NCBI RefSeq assembly: GCF_029227915.1
Contig: NC_079887.1
Location: 3,720,001 to 3,784,000, forward strand
Direction: 5' to 3'
Length of the DNA stretch: 64,000 nt
DNA from: Hydractinia symbiolongicarpus
Taxonomy: Eukaryota; Cnidaria; Hydrozoa; Anthoathecata; Hydractiniidae
Shown: positions 11,661 to 24,121 of the stretch, one piece after another
How positions within the stretch are numbered: the first letter of the stretch is position 1
Layout: every line of letters starts with the position of its first letter
Translations under genes and position numbers: made by a program
Notes under the pieces: generated by a model
Told to the model about the DNA's origin: nothing
The model's database searches: none
The model's input: the letters and a program-made list of their open reading frames with translations, nothing else

Positions 11661-11721
11661 GTTTTCAAAAATGTTTTCATTTTTGATGAGACGCTTAATG
11701 AAGGAGGTTTAATCGCCGGCA
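11661..11721. repeat. 61-bp partial monomer (domain 1, copy B)
   Basis: It is the exact 8373-bp-shifted counterpart of the partial unit at 3288, with the same GAAGGAGG variant and the same GCCGGCA/GTTTTC breakpoint. Confidence 0.93.
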
Positions 11722-13422
11722 GTTTTCAAAAATGTTTTCATTTTTGATGAGACGCTGAATAAAAGAAGTTTAATCGCCAGCAAACGAAAACCTGCGATTT
11801 CCCGTAAATCCCGGACTCGGCCCGTATAGTCAAAAGTATACAAAGAAAGTAACCAGGGAGTAAACTCATTTTCTGAACGATTTTTTATATTATTTTTTCA
11901 CCACTAAAACGCATGAGACTTGTAGTTTTCAAAAATGTTTTCATTTTTGTTGGGACGCTGAATAAAAGGAGTTTAATCGCCGGCAAACGAAAACCCGCCA
12001 TTTCCCGTAAATCCCCGACTCGGCCCGTATAATCAAAAGTATACAAAGAAAGTACCCAGGGAGTAAACTCTTTTCCCGAACGATTTTTTATATTATTTTT
12101 TCACTACTAAAACGCATGAGACTTGTAGTTTTTAAAAATATTTTCATTTTTGATGGGACGCTAAATAAAAGAAGTTTAATCGCCGGCAAACGAAAACCCG
12201 CGATTTTCCCGTAAATCCCGGACTCGGCCCGTATAGTCAAAAGTATACAAAGAAAGTACCCAGGGAGTAAAGTCATTTCCCGAACGATTTTTTAAATTAT
12301 TTTTTCACCACTAAAACGCATGAGACTTGTAGTTTTCAAAAATGTTTTCATTTTTGATGAGACGCTTAATGAAAGAGGTTTAATCGCCGGCAAACGAAAA
12401 CCCGCGATTTCCCGTAAATCCCGGACTCGGCCCGTATAGTCAAAAGTATACAAAGAAAGTACCCAGGGAGTAAACTCATTTCCCGAACGATTTTTTAAAT
12501 TATTTTTTCACCACTAAAACGCATGAGACTTGTAGTTTTCAAAAATGTTTTCATTTTTGATGTGACGCTGAATAAAAGAAGTTTCATCGCCGGCAAACGA
12601 AAATCTGCGATTTCCCGTCAATCCCGGACTCGGCCCGTATAGTCAAAAGTATACAAAGAAAGTACCCAGGGAGTAAACTCTTTTCCCGAACGATTTTTTA
12701 TATTATTTTTTCACTACTAAAACGCATGAGACTAGTAGTTTTTAAAAATATTTTCATTTTTGATGGGACGCTAAATAAAAGAAGTTTAATCGCCGGCAAA
12801 CGAAAACCCGCGATTTCCCGTAAATCCCGGACTCGGCCCGTATAGTCAAAAGTATACAAAGAAAATACCCAGGGAGTAAAGTCATTTCCCGAACGATTTT
12901 TTAAATTATTTTTTCACCACTAAAACGCATGAGACTTGTAGTTTTCAAAAATGTTTTCATTTTTGATGAGACGCTTAATGAAAGAGGTTTAATCGCCGGC
13001 AAACGAAAACCCGCGATTTCCCGTAAATCCCGGACTCGGCCCGTTTAGTCAAAAGTATACAAAGAAAGTACCCAGGGAGTAAAGTCATTTCCCGAACGAT
13101 TTTTTAAATTATTTTTTCACCACTAAAACGCATGAGACTTGTAGTTTTCAAAAATGTTTTCATTTTTGATGAGACGCTTAATGAAAGAGGTTTAATCGCC
13201 GGCAAACGAAAACCCGCGATTTCCCGTAAATCCCGGACTCGGCCCGTATAGTCAAAAGTATACAAAGAAAGTACCCAGGGAGTAAACTCATTTCCCGAAC
13301 GATTTTTTAAATTATTTTTTCACCACTAAAACGCATGAGACTTGTAGTTTTCAAAAATGTTTTCATTTTTGATGAGACGCCTAATGAAAGAGGTTTAATC
13401 GCCGGCAAACGAAAACCTTCGA

Positions 13423-14338
13423 TTTCCCGTAAATCCCGGGCTTGGCCCGCATAGTCATAAGTACACAAAGAAAGTACCCAGGAAGTAAACTCATTTCCCG
13501 AACGATTTTTTAAATTATTTTTTCACCACTAAAACGCATGAGACTTGTAGTTTTCAAAAATGTTTTCATTTTTGATGAGACGCTTAATGAAAGAGGTTTA
13601 ATCGCCGGCAAACGAAAACCCGCGATTTCCCGTAAATCCCGGACTCGGCCCGTATAGTCAAAAGTATACAAAGAAAGTACCCAGGGAGTAAACTCATTTC
13701 ACGAACGATTTTTTAAATTATTTTTTCACCACTAAAACGCATGAGACTTGTAGTTTTCAAAAATGTTTTCATTTTTGATGAGACGCTTAATGAAAGAGGT
13801 TTAATCGCCGGCAAACGAAAACCCGCGATTTCCCGTAAATCCCGGGCTTGGCCCGCATAGTCGAATGTATACAAAGAAAGTACCCAGGGAGTAAACTCAT
13901 TTCCCGAACGATTTTTTAAATTATTTTTTCACCACTAAAACGCATGAGACTTGTAGTTTTCAAAAATGTTTTCATTTTTGATAAGACGCTTAATGAAAGA
14001 GGTTTAATCGCCGGCAAACGAAAACACGCGATTTCCCGTAAATCCCGGGCTTGGCCCGCATAGTCGAATGTATACAAAGAAAGTACCCATGGAGTAAACT
14101 AATTTCCCGAACGATTTTCTAATTTTTTTTTCATCACTAAAACGCATGAGACTTGTAGTTTTTAAAAATGTTTTCATTTTTGATGAGACGCTTAATGGAA
14201 GAGGTTTAATCGCCGGCAAACGAAAACACGCGATTTCCCGCAAATCCCGGACTCGGCCCGTATAGTCAAAAGTATACAAAGAAAGTACCCAGGGAGTAAA
14301 CTCATTTCCCGAACGATTTTTTAAATTATTTTTTCACC
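13423..14338. repeat. Copy B counterpart of the 4.5-monomer block, copy 1
   Basis: It is the 8373-bp-shifted image of 5050-5965. Two of the four noticed A/B differences (13481 and 14228) lie here. Confidence 0.87.
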
Positions 14339-15044
14339 ACTAAAACGCATGAGACTTGTAGTTTTCAAAAATGTTTTCATTTTTGATAAGACGCTTAATG
14401 AAAGAGGTTTAATCGCCGGCAAACGAAAACCCGCGATTTCCCGTAAATCCCGGGCTTGGCCCGCATAGTCGAATGTATACAAAGAAAGTAGCCATGGAGT
14501 AAACTAATTTCCCGAACGATTTTCTAATTTTTTTTTCATCACTAAAACGCATGAGACTTGTAGTTTTTAAAAATGTTTTCATTTTTGATGAGACGCTTAA
14601 TGAAAGAGGTTTAATCGCCGGCAAACGAAAACCCGCCATTTCCCGTAAACCCCGGACTCGGTCCGTATAGTCAAAAGTATACAAAGAAAGTACCCAGGGA
14701 GTAAACTCATTTCCCGAACGATTTTTTAAATTATTTTTTCACCACTAAAACGCATGAGACTTGTAGTTTTCAAAAATGTTTTCATTTTTGATGTGACGCT
14801 GAATAAGAGAAGTTTCATCGCCGGCAAACGAAAATCTGCGATTTCCCGTAAATCCCGGACTCGGTCCGTATAGTGAAAAGTATACAAAGACAGTACCCAG
14901 GGAGTAAACTCATTTCCAGAACGATTTTTTAAATTATCTTTTCACTACTAAAACGCATGAGACTTGTAGTTTTCAAAAATGTTTTCATTTTTGATGAGAC
15001 GCTGAATAAAAGAAGTTTAATCGCCGGCATAGGAAAACCTGCGG

Positions 15045-15960
15045 TTTCCCGTAAATCCCGGAATCGGCCCGTATAGTCATAAGTACACAAAGAAAGTACC
15101 CAGGAAGTAAACTCATTTCCCGAACGATTTTTTAAATTATTTTTTCACCACTAAAACGCATGAGACTTGTAGTTTTCAAAAATGTTTTCATTTTTGATGA
15201 GACGCTTAATGAAAGAGGTTTAATCGCCAGCAAACGAAAACCCGCGATTTCCCGTAAATCCCGGACTCGGCCCGTATATTCAAAAGTATACAAAGAAAGT
15301 ACCCAGGGAGTAAACTCATTTCACGAACGATTTTTTAAATTATTTTTTCACCACTAAAACGCATGAGACTTGTAGTTTTCAAAAATGTTTTCATTTTTGA
15401 TGAGACGCTTAATGAAAGAGGTTTAATCGCCGGCAAACGAAAACCCGCGATTTCCCGTAAATCCCGGGCTTGGCCCGCATAGTCGAATGTATACAAAGAA
15501 AGTACCCAGGGAGTAAACTCATTTCCCGAACGATTTTTTAAATTATTTTTTCACCACTAAAACGCATGAGACTTGTAGTTTTCAAAAATGTTTTCATTTT
15601 TGATAAGACGCTTAATGAAAGAGGTTTAATCGCCGGCAAACGAAAACACGCGATTTCCCGTAAATCCCGGGCTTGGCCCGCATAGTCGAATGTATACAAA
15701 GAAAGTACCCATGGAGTAAACTAATTTCCCGAACGATTTTCTAATTTTTTTTTCATCACTAAAACGCATGAGACTTGTAGTTTTTAAAAATGTTTTCATT
15801 TTTGATGAGACGCTTAATGGAAGAGGTTTAATCGCCGGCAAACGAAAACCCGCGATTTCCCGCAAATCCCGGACTCGGCCCGTATAGTCAAAAGTATACA
15901 AAGAAAGTACCCAGGGAGTAAACTCATTTCCCGAACGATTTTTTAAATTATTTTTTCACC
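15045..15960. repeat. Copy B counterpart of the 4.5-monomer block, copy 2
   Basis: It is the 8373-bp-shifted image of 6672-7587. Differences from copy A were noticed at 15067 and 15205. Confidence 0.87.
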
Positions 15961-16431
15961 ACTAAAACGCATGAGACTTGTAGTTTTCAAAAATGTTTTC
16001 ATTTTTGATGAGACGCTTAATGAAGGAGGTTTAATCGCCGGCAAACGAAAACCCGCGATTTCCCGTAAATCCCGGACTTGGCCCGCATAGTCGAATGTAT
16101 ACAAAGAAAGTACCCAGGGAGTAAACTCATTTCCCGAACGATTTTTTAAATTATTTTTTCACCACTAAAACGCATGAGATTTGTAGTTTTCAAAAATGTT
16201 TTCATTTTTGATGAGACGCTTAATGAAAGAGGTTTAATCGCCGGCAAACGAAAACCCGCGATTTCCCGTAAATCCCGGGCTTGGCCCGCATAGTCTAATG
16301 TATACAAAGAAAGTACCCAGGGAGTAAACTAATTTGTCGAACGATTTTTTAATTTTTTTTTCATCACTAAAACGCATGAGACTTGTAGTTTTCAAAAATG
16401 TTTTCATTTTTGATGAGACGCTTAATGAAGG
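15824..16431. repeat. 3-monomer repeat unit 1, copy B
   Basis: It is the 8373-bp-shifted image of 7451-8058, with the same GAGATTTGTAG and TTTGTCGAACG markers. Confidence 0.86.
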
Positions 16432-16992
16432 AGGTTTAATCGCCGGCAAACGAAAACCCGCGATTTCCCGCAAATCCCGGACTCGGCCCGTATAGTCAAA
16501 AGTATACAAAGAAAGTACCCAGGGAGTAAACTCATTTCCCGAACGATTTTTTAAATTATTTTTTCACCACTAAAACGCATGAGACTTGTAGTTTTCAAAA
16601 ATGTTTTCATTTTTGATGAGACGCTTAATGAAGGAGGTTTAATCGCCGGCAAACGAAAACCCGCGATTTCCCGTAAATCCCGGGCTTGGCCCGCATAGTC
16701 GAATGTATACAAAGAAAGTACCCAGGGAGTAAACTCATTTCCCGAACGATTTTTTAAATTATTTTTTCACCACTAAAACGCATGAGATTTGTAGTTTTCA
16801 AAAATGTTTTCATTTTTGATGAGACGCTTAATGAAAGAGGTTTAATCGCCGGCAAACGAAAACCCGCGATTTCCCGTAAATCCCGGGCTTGGCCCGCATA
16901 GTCTAATGTATACAAAGAAAGTACCCAGGGAGTAAACTAATTTGTCGAACGATTTTTTAATTTTTTTTTCATCACTAAAACGCATGAGACTT
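16432..16992. repeat. 3-monomer repeat unit 2, copy B
   Basis: It is the 8373-bp-shifted image of 8059-8619. The array leaves the domain 1 pattern shortly after. Confidence 0.84.
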
Positions 16993-17880
16993 GTAGTTTT
17001 TAAAAATGTTTTCATTTTTGATGAGACGCCAAATAAAAGAAGTTTAATCGCCGGCAAAGGAAAACCTGCGATTTCCCGTAAATCCCGGACTCGGCCCGTA
17101 TAGTCATAAGTACACAAAGAAAGTACCCAGGGAGTAAGCTCATTTCCCGAACGATTTTTTATATTATTATTTCACCACTAAAGCCCATGAGACTTGTAGT
17201 TTTTAAAAATGTTTTCATTTTTGATGAAACGCTAAATAAAAGGAGTTTAATCGCCGGCAAACGAAAACCTGCGATTTCCCGTAAATCCCTGACTGGGCCC
17301 GTATAGTCGAATGTATACAAAGAAAGTACCCTGTGAGTAATCTCATTTCCAGAACGATTTTTTAAATTATTATTTCACCACTAAAGCCCATGAGCCTTGT
17401 AGTTTTTAAAAATGTTTTCATTTTTGATGAGACGCTGAATAAAAGAAGTTTAATCGCCGGCAAACAAAAACCTGCGATTTCCCGTAAATCCCGGACTCGG
17501 CCCGTATAGTCAAAAGTATACAAAGAAACTACATAGGGAGTAAACTCATTTCCAGAACGATTTTTTAAATTATCTTTTCACCACTAAAACGCATGAGACT
17601 TGTAGTTTTCAAAAATGTTTTCATTTTTGATGAGACGCTGAATAAAAGAAGTGTAATCGCCGGCAAACGAAAACCTGCGATTTCCCGTAAATCCCGGACT
17701 CGGCCAGTAAAGTCAAAAGTATACAAAGAAAGTAACCAGGGAGTAAACTCATTTCCCGAACGATTTTTCAAATTATTATTTCACCACTAAAGCCCATGAG
17801 ACTTGTAGTTTTTAAAAATGTTCTCATTTTTGATGAGACGCTGAATAAAAGGAGTTTAATCGCCGGCAAACGAAAACCCG
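16770..17880. repeat. Domain transition block, also present at 24,883-25,993
   Basis: It matches the later block at offset 8113. Shared markers are ACGCCAAATAAAAG, GGGAGTAAGCTC, GATGAAACGC, CTGACTGGGCCCG, GAGTAATCTC, ATGAGCCTTG, AACTACATAGGG, AGTGTAATCG and GGCCAGTAAAG. On the left the match ends at a TTCACC versus TTTACC difference. On the right it ends where CCCGCGATT meets CCCGCCATT. The block spans the switch from domain 1 to domain 2. Confidence 0.86.
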
Positions 17881-18710
17881 CGATTTCCCGTAAATCCCGG
17901 GCTTGGCCCGCATAGTCGAATGTATACAAAGAAAGTACCCATGGAGTAAACTAATTTCCCGAACGATTTTCAAATTTTTTTTTCATCACTAAAACGCATG
18001 AGACTTGTAGTTTTTAAAAATGTTTTCATTTTTGATGAGACGCTTAATGAAAGAGGTTTAATCGCCGGCAAACGAAATCCCGCGATTTCCCGCAAATCCC
18101 GGACTCGGCCCGTATAGTCAAAAGTATACAAAGAAAGTACCCAGGGAGTAAACTCATTTCCCGAAGGATTTTTTAAATTATTTTTTCACCACTAAAACGC
18201 ATGAGATTTGTAGTTTTCAAAAATGTTTTCATTTTTGATGAGACGCTTAATGAAAGAGGTTTAATCGCCGGCAAACGAAAACCCGCGATTTCCCGTAAAT
18301 CCCGGGCTTGGCCCGCATAGTCTAATGTATACAAAGAAAGTACCCAGGGAGTAAACTAATTTGTCGAACGATTTTTTAATTTTTTTTTCATCACTAAAAC
18401 GCATGAGACTTGTAGTTTTCAAAAATGTTTTCATTTTTGATGAGACGCTTAATGAAGGAGGTTTAATCGCCGGCAAACGAAAACCCGCGATTTCCCGTAA
18501 ATCCCGGGCTTGGCCCGCATAGTCGAATGTATACAAAGAAAGTACCCAGGGAGTAAACTCATTTCCCGAACGATTTTTTAAATTATTTTTTTACCACTAA
18601 AACGCATGAGATTTGTAGTTTTCAAAAATGTTTTCATTTTTGATGAGACGCTTAATGAAAGAGGTTTAATCGCCGGCAAACGAAAACCCGCGATTTCCCG
18701 TAAATCCCGG
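17880..18710. repeat. Domain-1-like monomer island inside domain 2
   Basis: These monomers carry AATGAAAGAGG, GGGCTTGGCCCGCATAG, GAGATTTGTAG and CTAATTTGTCGAACG markers, like those near 15,960-16,770. The same island recurs at ~24,480-25,017 (offset 6289), ~41,508-42,045 and ~54,761-55,298. Confidence 0.8.
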
Positions 18711-19927
18711 GCTTGGCCCGCATAGTCTAATGTATACAAAGAAAGTACCCAGGGAGTAAACTAATTTGTCGAACGATTTTTTAATTTTTTTTTCATCACT
18801 AAAACGCATGAGACTTGTAGTTTTTAAAAATGTTTTCATTTTTGATGACACGCCAAATAAAAGAAGTTTAATCGCCGGCAAAGGAAAACCTGCGATTTCC
18901 CGTAAATCCCGGACTCGGCCCGTATAGTCATAAGTACACAAAGAAAGTACCCAGGGAGTAAGCTCATTTCCCGAACGATTTTTTATATTATTATTTCACC
19001 ACTAAAGCCCATGAGACTTGTAGTTTTTAAAAATGTTTTCATTTTTGATGAAACGCTAAATAAAAGGAGTTTAATCGCCGGCAAACGAAAACCTGCGATT
19101 TCCCGTAAATCCCTGACTGGGCCCGTATAGTCGAATGTATACAAAGAAAGTACCCTGTGAGTAATCTCATTTCCAGAACGATTTTTTAAATTATTATTTC
19201 ACCACTAAAGCCCATGAGCCTTGTAGTTTTTAAAAATGTTTTCATTTTTGATGAGACGCTGAATAAAAGAAGTTTAATCGCCGGCAAACAAAAACCTGCG
19301 ATTTCCCGTAAATCCCGGACTCGGCCCGTATAGTCAAAAGTATACAAAGAAACTACATAGGGAGTAAACTCATTTCCAGAACGATTTTTTAAATTATCTT
19401 TTCACCACTAAAACGCATGAGACTTGTAGTTTTCAAAAATGTTTTCATTTTTGATGAGACGCTGAATAAAAGAAGTGTAATCGCCGGCAAACGAAAACCC
19501 GCCATTTCCCGTAAATCCCGGACTCGGCCAGTAAAGTCAAAAGTATACAAAGAAAGTACCCAGGGAGTAAACTCATTTCCCGAACGATTTTTTCAATTTT
19601 TTTTTCACCACTAAAACGCATGAGACTTGTAGTTTTTAAAAATGTTTTCATTTTTGATGAAACGCTAAATAAAAGGAGTTTAATCGCCGGCAAACGAAAA
19701 CCTGCGATTTCCTGTAAATCCCTGACTGGGCCCGTATAGTCGAATGTATACAAAGAAAGTACCCTGTGAGTAATCTCATTTCCAGAACGATTTTTTAAAT
19801 TATTATTTCACCACTAAAGCCCATGAGCCTTGTAGTTTTTAAAAATGTTTTCATTTTTGATGAGACGCTGAATAAAAGAAGTTTAATCGCCGGCAAACAA
19901 AAACCTGCGATTTCCCGTAAATCCCGG
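18711..19927. repeat. 6-monomer repeat (1217 bp), unit 1
   Basis: The GCATAGTCTAATG, GACACGCCAAATAAAAG, GAGTAAGCTC, CTGACTGGGCCC, ATGAGCCTTG, AACTACATAGGG, AGTGTAATCG and GGCCAGTAAAG series recurs exactly 1217 bp later. Within it two ATGAGCC monomers stand 609 bp apart (19,215 and 19,824), showing an embedded 3-monomer period. Confidence 0.9.
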
Positions 19928-21144
19928 GCTTGGCCCGCATAGTCTAATGTATACAAAGAAAGTACCCAGGGAGTAAACTAATTTGTCGAACGATTTTTTA
20001 ATTTTTTTTTCATCACTAAAACGCATGAGACTTGTAGTTTTTAAAAATGTTTTCATTTTTGATGACACGCCAAATAAAAGAAGTTTAATCGCCGGCAAAG
20101 GAAAACCTGCGATTTCCCGTAAATCCCGGACTCGGCCCGTATAGTCATAAGTACACAAAGAAAGTACCCAGGGAGTAAGCTCATTTCCCGAACGATTTTT
20201 TATATTATTATTTCACCACTAAAGCCCATGAGACTTGTAGTTTTTAAAAATGTTTTCATTTTTGATGAAACGCTAAATAAAAGGAGTTTAATCGCCGGCA
20301 AACGAAAACCTGCGATTTCCCGTAAATCCCTGACTGGGCCCGTATAGTCGAATGTATACAAAGAAAGTACCCTGTGAGTAATCTCATTTCCAGAACGATT
20401 TTTTAAATTATTATTTCACCACTAAAGCCCATGAGCCTTGTAGTTTTTAAAAATGTTTTCATTTTTGATGAGACGCTGAATAAAAGAAGTTTAATCGCCG
20501 GCAAACAAAAACCTGCGATTTCCCGTAAATCCCGGACTCGGCCCGTATAGTCAAAAGTATACAAAGAAACTACATAGGGAGTAAACTCATTTCCAGAACG
20601 ATTTTTTAAATTATCTTTTCACCACTAAAACGCATGAGACTTGTAGTTTTCAAAAATGTTTTCATTTTTGATGAGACGCTGAATAAAAGAAGTGTAATCG
20701 CCGGCAAACGAAAACCCGCCATTTCCCGTAAATCCCGGACTCGGCCAGTAAAGTCAAAAGTATACAAAGAAAGTACCCAGGGAGTAAACTCATTTCCCGA
20801 ACGATTTTTTCAATTTTTTTTTCACCACTAAAACGCATGAGACTTGTAGTTTTTAAAAATGTTTTCATTTTTGATGAAACGCTAAATAAAAGGAGTTTAA
20901 TCGCCGGCAAACGAAAACCTGCGATTTCCTGTAAATCCCTGACTGGGCCCGTATAGTCGAATGTATACAAAGAAAGTACCCTGTGAGTAATCTCATTTCC
21001 AGAACGATTTTTTAAATTATTATTTCACCACTAAAGCCCATGAGCCTTGTAGTTTTTAAAAATGTTTTCATTTTTGATGAGACGCTGAATAAAAGAAGTT
21101 TAATCGCCGGCAAACAAAAACCTGCGATTTCCCGTAAATCCCGG
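19928..21144. repeat. 6-monomer repeat (1217 bp), unit 2
   Basis: It follows unit 1 directly. The junction lies in about 19,908-19,928, inside GATTTCCCGTAAATCCCGG. ATGAGCC monomers are at 20,432 and 21,041. After the unit the array continues at a 3-monomer shift (offset 609) instead of starting a full third unit. Confidence 0.9.
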
Positions 21145-21895
21145 ACTCGGCCCGTATAGTCAAAAGTATACAAAGAAACTACATAGGGAGTAAACTCATT
21201 TCCAGAACGATTTTTTAAATTATCTTTTCACCACTAAAACGCATGAGACTTGTAGTTTTCAAAAATGTTTTCATTTTTGATGAGACGCTGAATAAAAGAA
21301 GTGTAATCGCCGGCAAACGAAAACCTGCGATTTCCCGTAAATCCCGGACTCGGCCAGTAAAGTCAAAAGTATACAAAGAAAGTAACCAGGGAGTAAACTC
21401 ATTTCCCGAACGATTTTTTAAATTATTATTTCACCACTAAAGCCCATAAGACTTGTAGTTTTTAAAAATGTTCTCATTTTTGATGAGACGCTGAATAAAA
21501 GGAGTTTAATCGCCGGCAAACGAAAACCCGCCATTTCCCGTAAACCCAGGACTCGGCCCGTATAGTTGAATGTATACAAAGAAAGTACCCAGGGAGTAAA
21601 CTCATTTCCCGAACGATTTTTTCATTTTTTTTTCACCACTAAAACGCATGAGACTTGTAGTTTTCAAAAATGTTTTCATTTTTGATGAGACGCTTAATAA
21701 AAGAGGTTTAATCGACGGCAAACGAAAACCCGCGATTTCCCGTAAATCCTTGGCTTGGCCCGTATAGTCGAATGTATACAAAGAAAGTACCCTGTGAGTA
21801 AAATCATTTCCAGAACGATTTTTTAAATTATTTTTTCACCACTAAAACGCATGAGACTTGTAGTTTTCAAAAATGTTTTCATTTTTGATGAGACG

Positions 21896-23040
21896 CAGAA
21901 TAAAAGAAGTTTAATCGCCGGCAAACGAAAACCCGCGATTTCCCGTAAATCCCGGGCTTGGCCCGTATAGTCAAAAGTATACAAAGAAAGTACCCAGGGA
22001 GTAAACTCATTTCCAGAACGATTTTTTAAATTATTTTTTAACCACTAAAACACATAAGACTTGTAGTTTTCAAAAATGTTTTTATTTTTGATGAGACGCA
22101 GAATAAAAGAAGTTTAATCGCCGGCAAACGAAAACCCGCGATTTCCCGTAAATCCCGGGCTTGGCCCGTATAGTCAAAAGTATACAAAGAAAGTACCCAG
22201 GGAGTAAACTCATTTCCCGAACGATTTTTTAAATTATTTTTTCACCACTAAAACGCATGAGACTTGTAGTTTTCAAAAGTGTTTTCATTTTTAATGAGAC
22301 GCTTAATGAAAGAGGGTTAATCGCCGGCAAACGAAAACTCGCGATTTCCCGTAAATCCCGGGCTTGTCCCGTATAGTCGAATGTATACAAAGAAAGTACC
22401 CTGTGAGTAAACTCATTTCTAGAACGATTTTTTAAATTATTATTTCACCACTAAAGCCCATGAGACTTGTAGTTTTTAAAAATGTTTTCATTTTTGATGA
22501 GACGCTGAATAAAAGGAGTTTAATCGCCGGCAAACGAAAACTCGCGATTTCCCGTAAATCTCGGGCTTGTCCCGTATAGTCGAATGTATACAAAGAAAGT
22601 ACCCTGTGAGTAAACACATTTCCAGAACGAATTTTTAAATTATCTTTTCACCACTAAAACGCATAAGACTTGTAGTTTTCAAAAATGTTTTCATTTTTGA
22701 TGAGACGCTGAATAAAAGAAGTTTAATCGCCCGCAAACGAAAACCTGCGATTTCCCGTAAATCCCGGACTCGGCCCGTATAGTCAAAAGTATACAAAGAA
22801 AGTACCCAGGGAGTAAACTCATTTCCCGAACGATTTTTTATGTTATTATTTCACCACTAAAGCCCATGAGACATGTAGTTTTTACAAATGTTTTCGTTTT
22901 TGATGAGACGCTGAATGAAAGGAGTTTAATCGCCGGCAAACGAAAACCCGCCATTTCCCGTAAACCCCGGACTCGGTCCGTATAGTCAAAAGTATACAAA
23001 GAAAGTACCCAGGGAGTAAACTCATTTCCAGAACGATTTT
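21896..23040. repeat. CGCAGAAT-headed block, first copy in X
   Basis: It contains the CGCAGAATAAAAG monomers, an AACACATAAGACTTG monomer with TTTTTATTTTTG, the AAAAGTGTTTTC monomer, the GAGGGTTAATCG monomer and the ATCGCCCGC monomer. The same order returns at ~27,374-28,518 (offset 5478) and in Y and Z. Confidence 0.86.
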
Positions 23041-24099
23041 TTAAATTATCTTTTCACCACTAAAACGCATGAGACTTGTAGTTTTCAAAAATGTTTTCAT
23101 TTTTGATGAGACGCTGAATAAAAGAAGTTTAATCGCCGGCAAAGGAAAACCTGCGATTTCCCGTAAATCCCGGACTCGGCCCGTATAGTCATAAGTACAC
23201 AAAGAAAGTACCCAGGGAGTAAACTCATTTCCCGAACGATTTTTTATATTATTATTTCACCACTAAAGCCCATGAGACTTGTAGTTTTTAAAAATGTTTT
23301 CATTTTTGATGAGACGCTAAATAAAAGGAGTTTAATCGCCGGCAAACGAAAACCTGCGATTTCCCGTAAATCCCTGACTCGGCCCGTATAGTCGAATGTA
23401 TACAAAGAAAGTACCCTGTGAGTAAACTCATTTCCAGAACGATTTTTTAAATTATCTTTTCACCACTAAAACGCATGAGACTTGTAGTTTTCAAAAATGT
23501 TTTCATTTTTGATGAGACGCTGAATAAAAGAAGTTTAATCGCCGGCAAAGGAAAGCCTGCGATTTCTCGTAAATCCCGGACTCGGCCCGTATAGTCATAA
23601 GTACACAAAGAAAGTACCCAGGGAGTAAACTCATTTCCCGAACGATTTTTTATATTATTATTTCACCACTAAAGCCCATGAGACTTGTAGTTTTTAAAAA
23701 TGTTTTCATTTTTGATGAGACGCTAAATAAAAGGAGTTTAATCGCCGGCAAACGAAAACCTGCGATTTCCCGTAAATCCCTGACTCGGCCCGTATAGTCG
23801 AATGTTTACAAAGAAAGTACCCTGTGAGTAAACTCTTTTCCAGAACGATTTTTTAAATTATTATTTCACCACTAAAGCCCATGAGACTTGTAGTTTTTAA
23901 AAATGTTTTCATTTTTGATGAGACGCTAAATAAAAGGAGTTTAATCGCCGGCAAAGGAAAACCTGCGATTTCCCGTAAATCCCGGACTCGGCCCGTATAG
24001 TCATAAGTACACAAAGAAAGTACCCAGGGAGTAAACTCATTTCCCGAACGATTTTTTATATTATTATTTCACCACTAAAGCCCATGAGACTTGTAGTTT

Positions 24100-24121
24100 T
24101 TAAAATTGTTTTCAATTTTGA
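24100..24121 (+). other. Hairpin 1 variant with matching changes on both arms
   Basis: Here the arms read AAAATTG (24,102-24,108) and CAATTTT (24,113-24,119) in place of AAAAATG and CATTTTT, so pairing is kept by changes in both arms. The same form is found at 41,128-41,149 and 54,381-54,402, which are copies by superblock duplication. Confidence 0.85.

Larger units (their letters stand above)
8601..16973. repeat. 8373-bp tandem duplication, copy B (~41 monomers)
   Basis: This is the directly adjoining second copy of the block at 228-8600, in the same orientation. The junction lies in about 8601-8619, where the sequence switches from a 3-monomer repeat phase back to the copy A start phase. 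The match to copy A's downstream flank persists to about 17,022, then breaks at GATGAGACGCC versus GATGGGACGCT. The end of copy B is therefore somewhere in 16,974-17,022. Confidence 0.95.
1..16990. repeat. Domain 1: AAAACGC-type monomer subarray
   Basis: Monomers here nearly all read CACTAAAACGCATGAG after the T-rich segment, and many carry the AATGAAAGAGG or AATGAAGGAGG variant after GAGACGCTT. The AAAGCCC variant, common further right, appears here only in a shortened 200-bp monomer near 1235, 2856, 9608 and 11229, where an ATT triplet is missing before TTTCACC. The domain consists of a duplicated 8.4-kb block with nested 8- and 3-monomer repeats. Its right limit is gradual: sequence from ~16,770 already matches domain 2 at an 8113-bp offset. 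Confidence 0.85.

Noticed and set aside
17593-17790. 65-codon plus-strand ORF beginning MRLVVFKN, repeated at many sites
   Set aside because: It starts at the ATGAGACTTGTAG box present in every monomer and is open only where a stop is lost. It lies opposite another spurious minus-strand ORF. It is not a gene.
19445-19753. 102-codon minus-strand ORF, repeated at 20,662, 25,937, 27,154, 42,965, 44,182, 50,536, 56,218 and 57,435
   Set aside because: It is the same satellite sequence in another frame combination. Copies follow the 1217-bp and superblock periods and show no sign of protein-level constraint.
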